This document shows positions 24,140 through 35,566 of a stretch of 64,000 nt of DNA, one piece after another (position 1 is the stretch's first letter; the number at the start of each line of letters is the position of its first letter). A program made the translations under genes and the position numbers. The stretch is from positions 1,116,001 to 1,180,000 of the forward strand of contig BLAL01000004.1 in the NCBI GenBank assembly GCA_015698045.1. Direction: 5' to 3'. The notes under the pieces were generated by a model that worked only from the letters and a program-made list of their open reading frames with translations, was not told the DNA's origin and did not search any database. The stretch comes from Rhizophagus clarus. Lineage: Eukaryota; Glomeromycota; Glomeromycetes; Glomerales; Glomeraceae.

Positions 24140-25106
24140 TGTAGTCGAAATCTCCATTCCGAAAGTTCTTTTTCCTCTTTATATATTATAACTTCTTTGT
24201 CTAGGATAAATAATATGGTATGATATAACCAGGGCTTAAAATAGAACTTTAAATTCCGAAATTTTAGTAAAATTTTTCGAACGGATTTTTTTTCCGGAAA
24301 AATTTTAATTCTTGCCGGTAAAATTATCGGAATCATTGGAATTTTTTAACGGTTTATAAACATGATAAATTTTATCGATATTTTTTTTCAGTTTTCCAAA
24401 CCATAATATTTTTTCTTTTTTTTTTTAACCAATGAAAAAGAAAAGATGAAAAAAATATCTTTAATTGTTTATTTTTATCTATTTATTTTTTTATTTTATT
24501 AAAAAGGTGTATTTTTTTTTGGAGAAAAGTTTTATTTCACTAGCGGGAATTGGAAGGTATGTTTCTTTATTTCTTTTTTTTTTAGAAAACAAGAACACAT
24601 CTAATTATAAATGATATACCATAGTAATATGATAATTGTTAAAAAATGAATTAAAATTAACCATCACTTTGTTGGCAATTATTATTACGTGTTTCAAATT
24701 CAAAAAACTTATCTTGATAAGGAGACCGAAATTTTTCTTTTTGTTAAAAAAATTCTGGTTCTTTAACTGGCTCATTAAAGAAACTTCGAATTCTTTTAAA
24801 CATTGTAACTTAATATTGTTGTATTCATTGATGAAAATTGAACGTATTGACGAATAAGAAACTTTATAACAATCAATAAAAGTTGTCAAACTCTCAATAC
24901 TGCTTTAAAGAACACCAAGTTCAACGTTACATCTAAAAGAACTCCCTAATATATATTTTCATTTAGATATACTTTTTTACTGAGGTATTTTTGTAATTAT
25001 TTTATTATTTTCGATTATGCATAAAAAATTTTTTTTATTGGACACGACAAAGTTTATCAAGTAATCTAATATAGCTTGGCAAACATACCATATATGGAAA
25101 GATCAG

Positions 25107-25487
25107 AATTTCCATTGTTAAAACGCTAGTTTTTACGTATATTTTATACTTTAAACGTTTATAAATAAATTTAGAATTCCTAAAAATAAATTTTTTGAAT
25201 ATTTGTTTGTAGCACAAATTTACGTTTAACATATGTTTAGCATACGTATATATGGGAAATCTGAAACAATCAAAAATAAATGGAAATCAATATATGGAAA
25301 TCGGCTGAAACAATCAAAATAAATATAATATATGGAATCTGAAACAACCAAAAATAAATTAACAAAATAAACGTTTAAAGTAGGAATTAAACGTAGAAGA
25401 CGTGAAAATAAACGCATAAAGTCGCACCTTAAGCGTTTAAACAAGCGTTTAAATAAACGCAATTTTGTCTGTCCTGGCGTGCCATAA
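25107..25487. other. 380-bp block present only in the left arm
   Basis: Aligning the arms, CAGAA and ATGTT are adjacent on the right (near 49160) but separated here. The block contains roughly 50-bp internal repeats (ATATGGAAATC, then GAAACAATCAAAAATAAAT) and several AAACGTTTA/GCGTTTAAA words. I see no clear terminal inverted repeat, so it may be an insertion or a deletion on the other side. Confidence 0.55.
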
Positions 25488-26595
25488 ATGTTAAACATGT
25501 GCTTAAGAAAAATCGTCATGCTACCTAGTCTGTTTACTATCTATCACTTCTCTACTCACCGACACTTTTCCGTAAACTATACATATCCTCCCAAGAGCAC
25601 CCTAAAAAAATTTTGTGTCTTTTTTTCACTTATATTTTAACTAGTAATTTACAAAATGTAAAAAATGTTAAAAAGTTTTTGTAGATTTATTATACAAATT
25701 TTTAAATTATCATGTATTTTCATTAACAGTTAATGAAAGCTTCTAAAGGTAAAGATTTTAAAAAGGAGTGAAACAATTTGCAAAAAAAAAGAAATATTTT
25801 ACGGATACTGAAAAGTGTATGCTTTTTTAAGAAATCAATTTTCTACTTAAACTTTTCAATTGATGCTTCTCAAATTTACAATTAATCACAAAGCTTAAGA
25901 GATTCAAGAAACATATTTTTACCAGCTAAAAAATCAATCCAAAATCTTCAAATAAGACTAAATATAAATATTCATATTATCATACTAATGAGAGATAACG
26001 ACCAATCTACCAACTTAAAATGTTTAATGCCTTGCAAACTTTTGAACATTGAACCGTATTTATTTCGTACATCAAAACATTTCGGAATCAAATTCATTTC
26101 CACATTTAGGCCCGTGGTGGACAAAAAACTTTATTGAAATGAATTACCGAACCTGGACACGCGTGTCACGAGGGATGTAATGTAATATCTGATATATTAT
26201 GTCTCAACTTACGGTGTTGTATTTATAACATTGTATATGAGTAGACAATACGGACTATGGACTATATTGTACGACGGTCAAAAATATCGGTCATGCAAAA
26301 CCAGCATGTGTCGTGCGATAATCCCTGCATATTAGTCGTGTCGATCATTGCAATATTGAATCATTTATTAATTATTTATTACTGTATACTGCAGTTTGGT
26401 ATGTCGTACATGTATAAGGAGGATACATTTAATTAAAAGAATGTCTTGACATTTTCGACGTTAAAATTCATTTATATTTAGATGAACTAAAAAAATGCGG
26501 TGTATACCTTTCAGTGGTACAGAATTTGTACATCGTTAAAATATTATTATAAAATAAACCTCTTATATCTTCAACTCCCTTATGACTAATTGTCA

Positions 26596-28121
26596 ATGTT
26601 TTTCCTCTGTTTGATCGTTTTTTGCCTGTATCTCAATGAGTTCACCTTGGCTTTCACGCCTACCAACACAGTTTGGGGTCACAGCGCCGTATATGCAGAT
26701 TCTAAAATATTTATTACAGGTGGTCTTTATCCAAAAAGCCCGACTAGTTTCGATAATATAACATATTCCAAAGAATTTTATTATTTAGACGTTAAGAATT
26801 CCTTTGGAGTTGGAGCAGGAGATCCAATACCTTGGGTAGATCTTAGTTCCATATCGCAAATTCTTCCACCACATGCATGGAGCACGTTTTTAAATTGTGG
26901 ACTTAATGATTCTATAATTTTGTTTATTGGATCTTCGGCAACAACGACTGCTGCAAAATCAGTTTACACTTATAGGATAAGTTCACAACTATGGAGTAAC
27001 CCTACAACCACAAGTCCACCTCAATTTATGATACACAGCACGACCCAGACCGTTTGTGATGTTACAACTAGAAAAATGTATAGATTTAGTGGAAATTCGG
27101 ACACTAATCCGGCTATAACTAATAATATGGATATTTTTGATACATCGACGCTAACGTGGGGAACTGGTAATACAGTTGATGCTCCAGGTGGTAGATTCGA
27201 TCATACGGGTACTTTGTTACCAAACGGTTATATTGTTTATATAGGTGGTACCTTAGCTAGCGGAGGACTAGCAGATATGTCAAAGGTAAAGCAGCACCGT
27301 TTGATTGATTAATTGAGGGTCTAAACTGTATATTTACTGGTCAGTTTTTTTTTTAAAAAAAAAAAAAATAGTTACCTTTGTATAGTATAAATGATGATAC
27401 ATGGACTACAACGGTAAGGTATTTCTTTTAAATTAAGTTAATCGTTCATCTTCTTACAAGATACATTAATTTCAGAATGTCCCTGGTTATTCACCAACAT
27501 CTCGTGCATACCATTCTGCTGTTCTGAGTAATTATATCTTTAATCTTATTTTTGTGAATTAAATTTAATAAAATGGGCAATATATTAAATTGTTCTCTAA
27601 ATTATATAGCTCAAGATGGTCGTATTATCGTGTATGGAGGCACTACTGATAATGGTGCTGCAATCGATGATCTTGTGATATTAGATACATCACAAACTAT
27701 TTATGCATGGTCAAAAGCGAATGTCTCCACAAATTCACCACCTTCACGTTTTTACCACACGGCTACTTTGGTCGGTGATTATATGATCGTGGCTTTCGGA
27801 AGAAATAATTTGTCTTTACCACTACCTACATCAAATGAAGTATTTATTTTAGACACGAGCGACAAATCTAATTACAAATGGGTTAGTGAGTTCAATCCTA
27901 ATCCGAAATCTCCCACGCTTTCAACAACTTCAGATTCATCAAATTCAAATTCAAGTGATTTAAACAAAAATATAAGTAACCAAAACAAAAATCTTACCAT
28001 AGGAATTATAGTTTTATCAATCGTGATTACCTTAATGGGAACTTCATTTCTTATATACTTTTATAGAAAAAGACGACTATCAAGACCAGACATGTTAGTA
28101 TCTGGTGAGAATAATAAATAG
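26596..28121 (+). CDS. secreted/type I membrane Kelch-repeat protein (left copy)
   Basis: Exons 26596-27285, 27372-27413, 27476-27527 and 27610-28121 join in frame (431 aa). The N-terminus is a signal peptide (MFFLCLIVFCLYLNEFTLA). Kelch blades follow, with VWGHSAVYADSKIFITGG, FDHTGTLLPNGYIVYIGG, SRAYHSAVL..DGRIIVYGG and FYHTATLVGDYMIVAFG, the usual H-x-G/A-x(n)-GG/FG pattern. After an Asn/Ser-rich linker a transmembrane helix (IGIIVLSIVITLMGTSFLIY) is followed by a basic YRKRR tail of about 20 residues. The extracellular beta-propeller could bind a ligand or carbohydrate; this is a family-level inference. The start chosen is the first ATG; a TTG upstream is in frame but is not a likely start. 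An inverted copy with about 439 aa is at 46328-47879; the two differ mainly by short indels in blade 3 and the linker. Confidence 0.88.
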
Positions 28122-28199
28122 TTTTTTTATAATATTTTTTTGTATAATTTTAATATTTTTCTTTTAAATAATTTATAAATCATACATAATAAAAAAGTA

Positions 28200-30610
28200 A
28201 TAGATGATTGTACAAATTGAACCCATCTAGTACTGATTTTGTTTGAGCTTAAACCCGAACAACTTCTGTTTTACGATCATGTGATTATTAAAAGTTTTAT
28301 GCTCGGAACCTAGACAATTCCTTTCCATGGAAAAGGATCCAAGAGTGCAAAGGAACAGTTTATCGAAAAGTTGCGTGATCCCATCTATGACAGAAAGTTC
28401 TAAAATCATTCCAAAATGTGTTGATCTTGTACCCATTAAACCAATTCCAAAGATTATCACTTTCCAAGAAGATATTACCACAGATAAATTAATGCCGTGC
28501 TACGCTGCGAAGCGAATTAAAAACTTGGTGAGCCGATGCATAAGTTTAATAGTATGATTAATGCATTTCATTAAACAGATAAACATACCATTTTTAAACT
28601 ATTCCATTATAATTTGTATGCATCCGATTCCAAGTTGTATAAGTCAACAATTTGCGTGATCTATTTAAATAAATAATGTATAACCAAACGAACTGAAAGT
28701 TAGATAATAGAATATTTGATTGAACATCTTTTTCCATCCTTTTATTTAGATATATCTTGGAGGAATCGCTATTCTGTCTCTACCTATAGTACTAAAAATT
28801 CCGTATATCTTCGGCGTCATCAGAGCATTCCGTATCGGAAATTTCCTCCTAACCACATTTTTTAACCAAATCTCATAGGTCCTTCTTTATCCTAGATGGA
28901 TTTTACTCTTTGTAAAGATTAAATAAAGTTTCTCCAAAATAAAAATAGCTAGAATAAGACCCAAACTACGTCTTCGTTTTTAGACTTATGATAAATCCTA
29001 TCAAAGAGTTGTAAAAAAATTGATTTTGTTTCTTGCAAGCTCCCACCACGACCGGAAATACTCTTCGATAAGGCTTTCTAGCATACTAGATACTTCCTCC
29101 CGACAGTCTTTTTAGCTTTCATGACGGAAAACTTATCCGCCAAAACATTATTGTGAGGAATGGTTTATTCAAAGAGTCTTGTATAACATTAGCATCTGAA
29201 TTTTCAGAGTTGACAGGTAGTGATCTCGATAGGACTAGTCACCTGGTTATTAGCTTCCCTAGAAACTTCAATAGGCTTGTTGCTTGGCCAGTAGTTTTGG
29301 TTGATTTGTCCTCTTATCCGGATACCAAGTCTCCTTCCATAATCCTATCGATTCTATGAGAACTGCGTCATCATTGTTTCATCCACTGGAATTAGTTTTC
29401 TGAGTTCACTTGTTTAGTTGCAAGTGTCGAGATTGTAGGTTTTGTTCGTTTACTTAAAAAGATCTAGAGAGATTAGAGTTTCGAACTCTGATTTTACAGT
29501 CCCAATTTGGTCATGTGACATTGGTTTTATTTTATTTTTCATGCACTTCTGGGTGGTAAGATAACCACAGGTAACCATAGTAAATTGCCCATCCGGATTT
29601 GATATGAACTTTTTACATGATTTTGTTTTCAGAATATTATGATTTGAAATTATCCATACTGCCTAGTTTTACTTCTTGTATAGGTAAGAAACTTGGACAA
29701 AGTAAAAAATGACCTATTACCTTTCAGCCCAACTTGTTTTGAATTTTCCAGCAGGGGTAACGGTCCCGGATCCCCATTTCATTACGCACTTTTTTTCATC
29801 ATTCAATATAAATCATGGCTACACGGATAAATAGTTTTTTCTTGGAAGTAACCGCGAGTGGGAAGAATTTTTTAAATGGAAGCAGAAAAAAAATATTTAT
29901 GCAATTCTTACGTCGCACAGCCTATTCCTTCGGCAAGAATTTTTCCGGTATCGCACTGCGCTCGATTTCTTCATATAACGTCACTACCTAATATTTTTTT
30001 GCAACCTTACTTGGGGGAAAACACCGTAGATTTTTTCGTGTGATTCAACAGAATAAGGCGCCTTCCCACTTTCTTCATATCTACTCTTTATATGCTCCTT
30101 ACCACAAATAGGGTAAAGAATTCTACTTGCTACTTGATAGAATTCATGGTTTTCTCCACTGTTGTTTAGAAAAGATAATTCAGGATATTTTTTTCAACTA
30201 CTTTTGCGATTAGAGGAGGTAGCCTTTTTACTTTGGGAATAGGCTTAAATTTAATCGGAGCCTGATTCCTGGATGGAATCTCCTCCACTTCAGCTTTGGA
30301 TATTTTAGATGTCAGTAGAATGTGTCAATGAGACATCATCAGCAATTCTCTTTGATTTGAGAGCATTCTCAGTCAAGATTTTTCGAAAATTTCGGTCACA
30401 TGATTTTGTTCCGTGACCGATGGTCAGGATATCACGCGCTTTTCCGCTACCTGACATATATTACAAATTTAGGACAAGCCCTTCCTTCTAATTAGAATAT
30501 CCAAGTTGACTCTTACCATCAAAGCAAGTGATTTTGAAATATTCTTAAAAATTCTCATTATGAAATCGATGATCAATAAATAGAATAGATTCTGGTCAAA
30601 ATATTTTATC
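28200..30610. repeat. decayed repeat region shared by both arms
   Basis: This region is matched inverted at 43860-46230. It has patches of better GC content, broken frames on both strands and no intact protein. The longest shared peptide (plus strand here, from about 28370) contains [10 protein letters not shown] and [10 protein letters not shown] and is nearly identical in the other arm, but the opposite strand is equally open, so coding is unproven. The text resembles a degraded retroelement or gene remnant; I cannot name the family. Confidence 0.45.
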
Positions 30611-30617
30611 ATATATT

Positions 30618-31358
30618 AGCTACTTGACCAAAGTAGCGGACACCCAATTTCAATTAATTACTTAGGATTTTATAATGATACTTGAAATTTTAATATGTGA
30701 TAGTGTAGATTCTAAAGAGCATATATTTAAATTTCATGCTTCTAGCCTACATACTACTATATTAATTAAATTAAAAAAAAGAATTTTTTAATAATATTAT
30801 TGTACTACAATATATAAGTTAATATAATACATAAGCAGATAGCAGAAGGCAATTTAATTACAGTTATACATAATAATAATAATACCTGAAATTTTAATAT
30901 ATGATAGTGTAGATTCTAAAAAGCATATGGTTAAAATTTCATGCCTTTAACCTTCATACAACCATTATTAATCAAGCAAATAAAATGTTCTACTTCAAAA
31001 ATTTTGCTTTTTTTTTTAATTTAATGAACAAAAATCATTTGATTTTTTTTTTAATTAATGTAGTTATAGATCGTAAAAGCATGAAATTTTAACAGTATGC
31101 TCTTTAGAAACTAAGTTATCATATATTAAAATTTCAAGTATTATTATTATTATGTTATTATTATGTACAATTCTAAGTAAATAGCAAAAATAGGATATCT
31201 GCTACCTTTGTCTAAGTAGAAAATTTAATGCCTTATATCAAAACATGTATTGCAATATATGGTTCAGCTAATAACTGTTAAGATTTTAATCCCATTTATT
31301 ATGTGCGTTTTTGAATAATTAATTGAAACTGGTGTCCGCTACTTTTGGTCAAGTAGTG
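30618..31358. mobile_element. MITE with about 40-bp TIRs, absent from the right arm
   Basis: The left end GCTACTTGACCAAAGTAGCG then GACACCCAATTTCAATTAAT is mirrored at the right end (ATTAATTGAAACTGGTGTCC then GCTACTTTTGGTCAAGTAG). TA/TATA flanks both ends. The matching place in the right arm (near 43835-43860) lacks the 740 bp, which gives an empty site. Inside, a segment around AATTTTAATATGTGATAG is repeated directly near 30690 and 30890 and inverted near 31120. No transposase frame is visible. The type is Tc1/mariner-like by target site. Confidence 0.82.
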
Positions 31359-32343
31359 TATATATAAAAGAATATATTATGAAAAAGAAGAGTTAAGTAA
31401 TTTGTTATTATAGATTCTTTTAAAATGCAGAAATTATAATAATAAGGACGTTTTTTGAAAGATGAAGCGGAAGAATTTAATTTGTATGATAACACGTATG
31501 ATTTTATAAAGAAATTGATTAATTAGGGATAACTCAAAAATATCATCAGTTAAGGTTATTTATAAATATTGCTTATAAATTTACTATATACTTAAATATA
31601 ATATTTATTTATTTATTATTATTTACTAGTGAAATCATTAATACGAACAAACATGAATTCTTGATCATTCTAGATTTACCTTATAAATATTTATACTTGG
31701 TTGCTGTTTTATTTACTAGAAGAAAAAATATTTACTATGTTAATTCCTTCATATTGTTTATTCCTTCATTTAAACGTCCACTACACCATTTTCGTATTTT
31801 TGCGGCTCACTGCTGCAATTTTCGAGATGATTCTTAAACCACTACAAATTATATACGACTGAGAAATTTTTTTCGGCTGGCAATTGTGCATTTGGTTATT
31901 AGGAGATTATATTTACTATTATTAATAAACGGTCACATTTATTAATTTTACTTAAAATCAATTACATTATGTTTTGGTTTTATCTATTTTAATAATTCAA
32001 CGCTATCTACTATACAATAAAGATTATTTACATACTGTATATACAAGTTCATAATAATAAATCTATAATAAAATAAAGTAGAAAAAAACAATAGAAATAG
32101 TATCTATAATTAAGAAAAGAACGGACAAAATATACTAGTAAAACAAAAAATCTACGATAAAAGAGAAAAAGAAAATACCTTAAGATGTGATGAAAATGAT
32201 AAATATAACAAAATTATAAATCGCATTCTGAAGTTATGGCCGTCTAAAATTTAGTTTATGTTGTATACAATACCTGATAACTCGGTGTGATTATGAATTT
32301 GTGATCGTCAATCAATAAATAATAGGATCATGTGAATTTCACG

Positions 32344-32351
32344 TATATAAG
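32344..32351 (+). promoter_or_regulatory. TATA box of the pseudokinase gene
   Basis: TATATAAG lies 57 bases upstream of the ATG at 32408, similar to the TATAAATA-to-ATG spacing of the Myb gene (41460 to 41526). Confidence 0.4.
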
Positions 32352-32407
32352 TAAAAAACATTTCGCAATTCGTACAACCTTAAGTAAAAAAATAAATTAA
32401 ATAAATT

Positions 32408-35400
32408 ATGAAATTTTTAAAAGAATGGATAAATGATAACGATTATTTTATTTATAATGAATTAAAAGAAATTGAAGAAGGAACGAATAGAACTTTTTAA
32501 AAAAGCAAATTTGAATAATCCAAAAATTACGGTAGCAATAAAAAGGTTGAATAATTTAAAAATTAGTGAAAATGATTTTAAAGAATTTATTACAAAGGTA
32601 TTTATAATAATAATAGTGGTTAAAGAAAGAACAATAAAAAAAATTTTAATTATGATTATAATTATTAATATTTGTTTATACATTATAATTCTAATTATAT
32701 AGTTAAAAGCTTTTCGTAATATTAATCATTCAAATATAAACCGTTTTTTCGGATTAACGAGAGGTTTTAAATTTTTAATTTTAAAAAATTTTATTGAACG
32801 TATTAAGAATTCCAAATAATAACAAATTACTAACAATAAATGCTAATAAATTGATTATATTTTTATATTATAATTTTATATAAACCATAGATTCCAACAA
32901 CGATTATTTTTTAGTATGGGAATACGTTAACGAAGGAAATTTGAGAGATTACTTGGAAAACAATTTTAATACGCTACAATGGAACGATAAAATTCAAATG
33001 GCATTAGATATTACTCGAGGATTAACAGTTCTACATTCTGAACTGATAATTCATGGAAATTTGGTGAGTAAAAAAAATTCTTTTATCTTTTTTTGCTACT
33101 TTTTATATTTGTATAATGTTAATTATTATACTATCTTCAAGCGAGCACATGCTATATTAATTAAAAATGGTAAATCAATGATTACGGATTTTGGATCATC
33201 AGTAGAGGTCGCATCATCAGTAACTGAAAATATTGTATACGCTGAACCACATCATCTTCATGATCCAAGTTATAATTTAGATATGAGATCTGATATTTAT
33301 AGTCTGGGTGTTCTCTTATGGGAATTATCAAGTGGACATCCTCCTTTTTCTAATCATGGATCAGGAGCATTTAGTTTAGCTCAAATAGTTATTGGGATTG
33401 TAAATGGAAAAAGAGAGGACCCAATTGAAAACACACCTTTAGAATATCAGGAGCTTTATCAAAAATGTTGGCAAGATAATCCAGACAAAAGACCTGAAAT
33501 TAATGAAGTTCATGAAATTTTATCTCAATTGAATTTACGATTTAAAATATTTAATGACTTATTAACAAAACAACAAATAATTAAAAGATTTAAGTTGAAT
33601 TATGGATTAATTTTAACTGAAGATAATATAATACCAAGTATGAAGAAAATTTTTGATGAAGATGGCAAATTAAATATGAGTTTATACGAAGAACAACCTA
33701 TAGTATATATTAATATTAACATGAATAAACTACGACCATCTGATACGTGTATTAATTTTCCAATTGTTGAAATTACTTATAATGGTGACTCGTTGAAAAC
33801 TTTAGATAATAAATTGTCCGATCATTTCTTTGCAAGAAAAATTTTAGTCGGTGGCAAATTACTTATTAAAGAATTTAGCTCAGCTACTCGAGCACAATGT
33901 GATATTTTAAAGTTTTATTTGTTCTATGCGTATCATTCAGCTAAATATTCTACGAGAGTTCAATTTAATAATTTATTCGACTTGGATCTTTTACGGAGAA
34001 GAGTTAAATACTCATGAAAAATTGATCGAATGGATGAATAATTTATATCAGAATAAAATAATTGATATAATTTCTTATGATCTTATCCCTATTTCTCAAC
34101 TAAGACATAATATATTATCAATAAATGATCTTGAATCTAACGAAAAACAACCCGGAATTGTTAATTTTAATGAGAAATTAAGTTTAGAAGAGTGGATTGG
34201 AGATGCAAGGCACGATAATATGGTGAAATGGACCAATAATTTTGATCTATTTAAAGGGTTAATAATTAATCAAGATTGTGATATAAAAATTAGTAAGAAA
34301 ATTGCCATTAATTTTAATGAAATTCCTAAAGTCAATTCAAATGACAAAGTTTATTCAAAGATGATTACACCATCAACAAATTTGGAAGTTATTTTGATCT
34401 CCAACAATATATTTTCGATCAAAAATTTAAATACTTTTCCATTTATTAATAATAATATTATTAAAAGTTATAATGATCATATTTATAATCTATTTAAATA
34501 TGAACGATATGAAATTACTTTAAATAAGGATCATATAAAACCTACAGGAGAATTTGAACAATTAATAGATAATGCACTTAATAGTATAATGCCTCTAAAA
34601 ACTTTAAAAGATATTTTCAATGAATATGGTCATTTATTTCCACAAAGAATTATCTTGGGAAGGTCTCTTAAAAATATTTTACCCAATACTACTACTTCTA
34701 ATATTGATGTAGAAAAGAATGATTTATCTAATTGGATTCAGAATACGAATAATAATTTGGAAATTATTGAATTTGATAATATAATTCCACTTTATAAAAT
34801 ATTAGAAGTAGAGCAACAAAGAAAAATAGATAGTATATTAAAAAATAATTTTAAAATCATAATGACGGGTATTACTGATTTGAAAGATTTAGATAATAAT
34901 AATGTTGTGCATTATAAACGTATAAATTTAAATTCAAAATCAGTATTAGAAAGTGAAGATTATGAAGTATTTGGATCAATAATCTCAGAAGATAATACAA
35001 AATTGGAAGAAATTTGTGTTAATTTTGGATTATATAATTATAATAGATTTTATGCGATAATAAAAACATTAAAAGAACCAAGTATTGATATAACAAGATG
35101 TTATGTTCTTTGGATGATTGTCGGAAATTCCTCAAAATTTCCAGTTCTTAGTCAAAATAATCGAGAATTTCAAGTTGATTGTATCAAAGAATCTATTACA
35201 ATACAACCTGATAAGTCAAACTATTGCATAAAAACACCTTTTCCATTATTTCAAGGGCATACTGTTTCCGTTCATGCATATTATTCTTCAACAAATTATG
35301 AACCCATTAATACTGTCAAATTAGTAGGATGGGATAATGATTCTATTAATGTTCAAATATATTATAATAGATCAAATAGAGCCATAATTTCTAATGATGT

Positions 35401-35566
35401 TCAACTTGATGAAAAAATTAACCTTTTAACAAATATTGAGATAGATCTACATATTTGTATCCTATCAATAAATTATAAAAGTTTAAAGATTGATGGTAGA
35501 GAATATGAATATTCTTTAGATTTAATTGGATATATTTTAACAAAGAAAATTTTAATGAAAAATTAG
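32408..35566 (+). pseudogene. broken TKL-like pseudokinase with long C-terminal region
   Basis: Exons 32408-32597, 32703-32763, 32891-33063 and 33142 onward follow the same intron plan as the kinase at 15.6 kb. Motifs: VAIKRL (beta3 Lys present), LVWEYVNEGNLRDYL, IIHGNLRAHAILI, ITDFGSS, SDIYSLGVLLWELSSG and CWQDNPDKRP. The catalytic Asp of the HRD loop is Asn (HGN) and the loop Asn is Ala, so even a repaired product would probably lack activity. Exon 1 has a one-base frameshift at a T run near 32500 (stop right after EEGTNRTF). A second frame change lies near 33990, where one frame ends (RRRVKYS, stop at 34017) and the next continues with NTHEKLIEWMNNLY. About 640 residues follow the kinase domain; I do not recognise this module (contains ARKILVGGKLLIKEF). 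It may be a lineage-specific ligand or membrane module. The gene runs into the Argonaute at 35542 without a spacer. Confidence 0.75.

Larger units (their letters stand above)
24140..32274 (+). repeat. left arm of a large inverted duplication
   Basis: This arm is matched, inverted, by 42808-50372. Anchors in order: TTTCCGGAAAAATTTTAATT near 24290 with its complement near 50210; TCCCAAGAGCACCC at 25590 with 49040; the upstream and coding exons of the Kelch gene; GTCGTGGTGGGAGCTTGC-like decayed repeat with 43880-46230; AGATTCTGGTCAAAATATTT at 30588 with 43860; GAACGGACAAAATATA near 32120 with 43040; ATTCTGAAGTTATGGCC near 32224 with 42845. Similarity ends near 24140 and 32274. Relative to the other arm this one carries two extra blocks: 25107-25487 and the MITE at 30618-31358. 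Confidence 0.85.

Noticed and set aside
24605..25519. Several frames of 65-97 residues on both strands
   Set aside because: Their counterparts in the right arm are not preserved as frames, so they are not under coding constraint.
28227..28557. Overlapping frames on both strands, conserved in the other arm
   Set aside because: Conservation is explained by the recent inverted duplication, and neither strand shows more constraint than the other.
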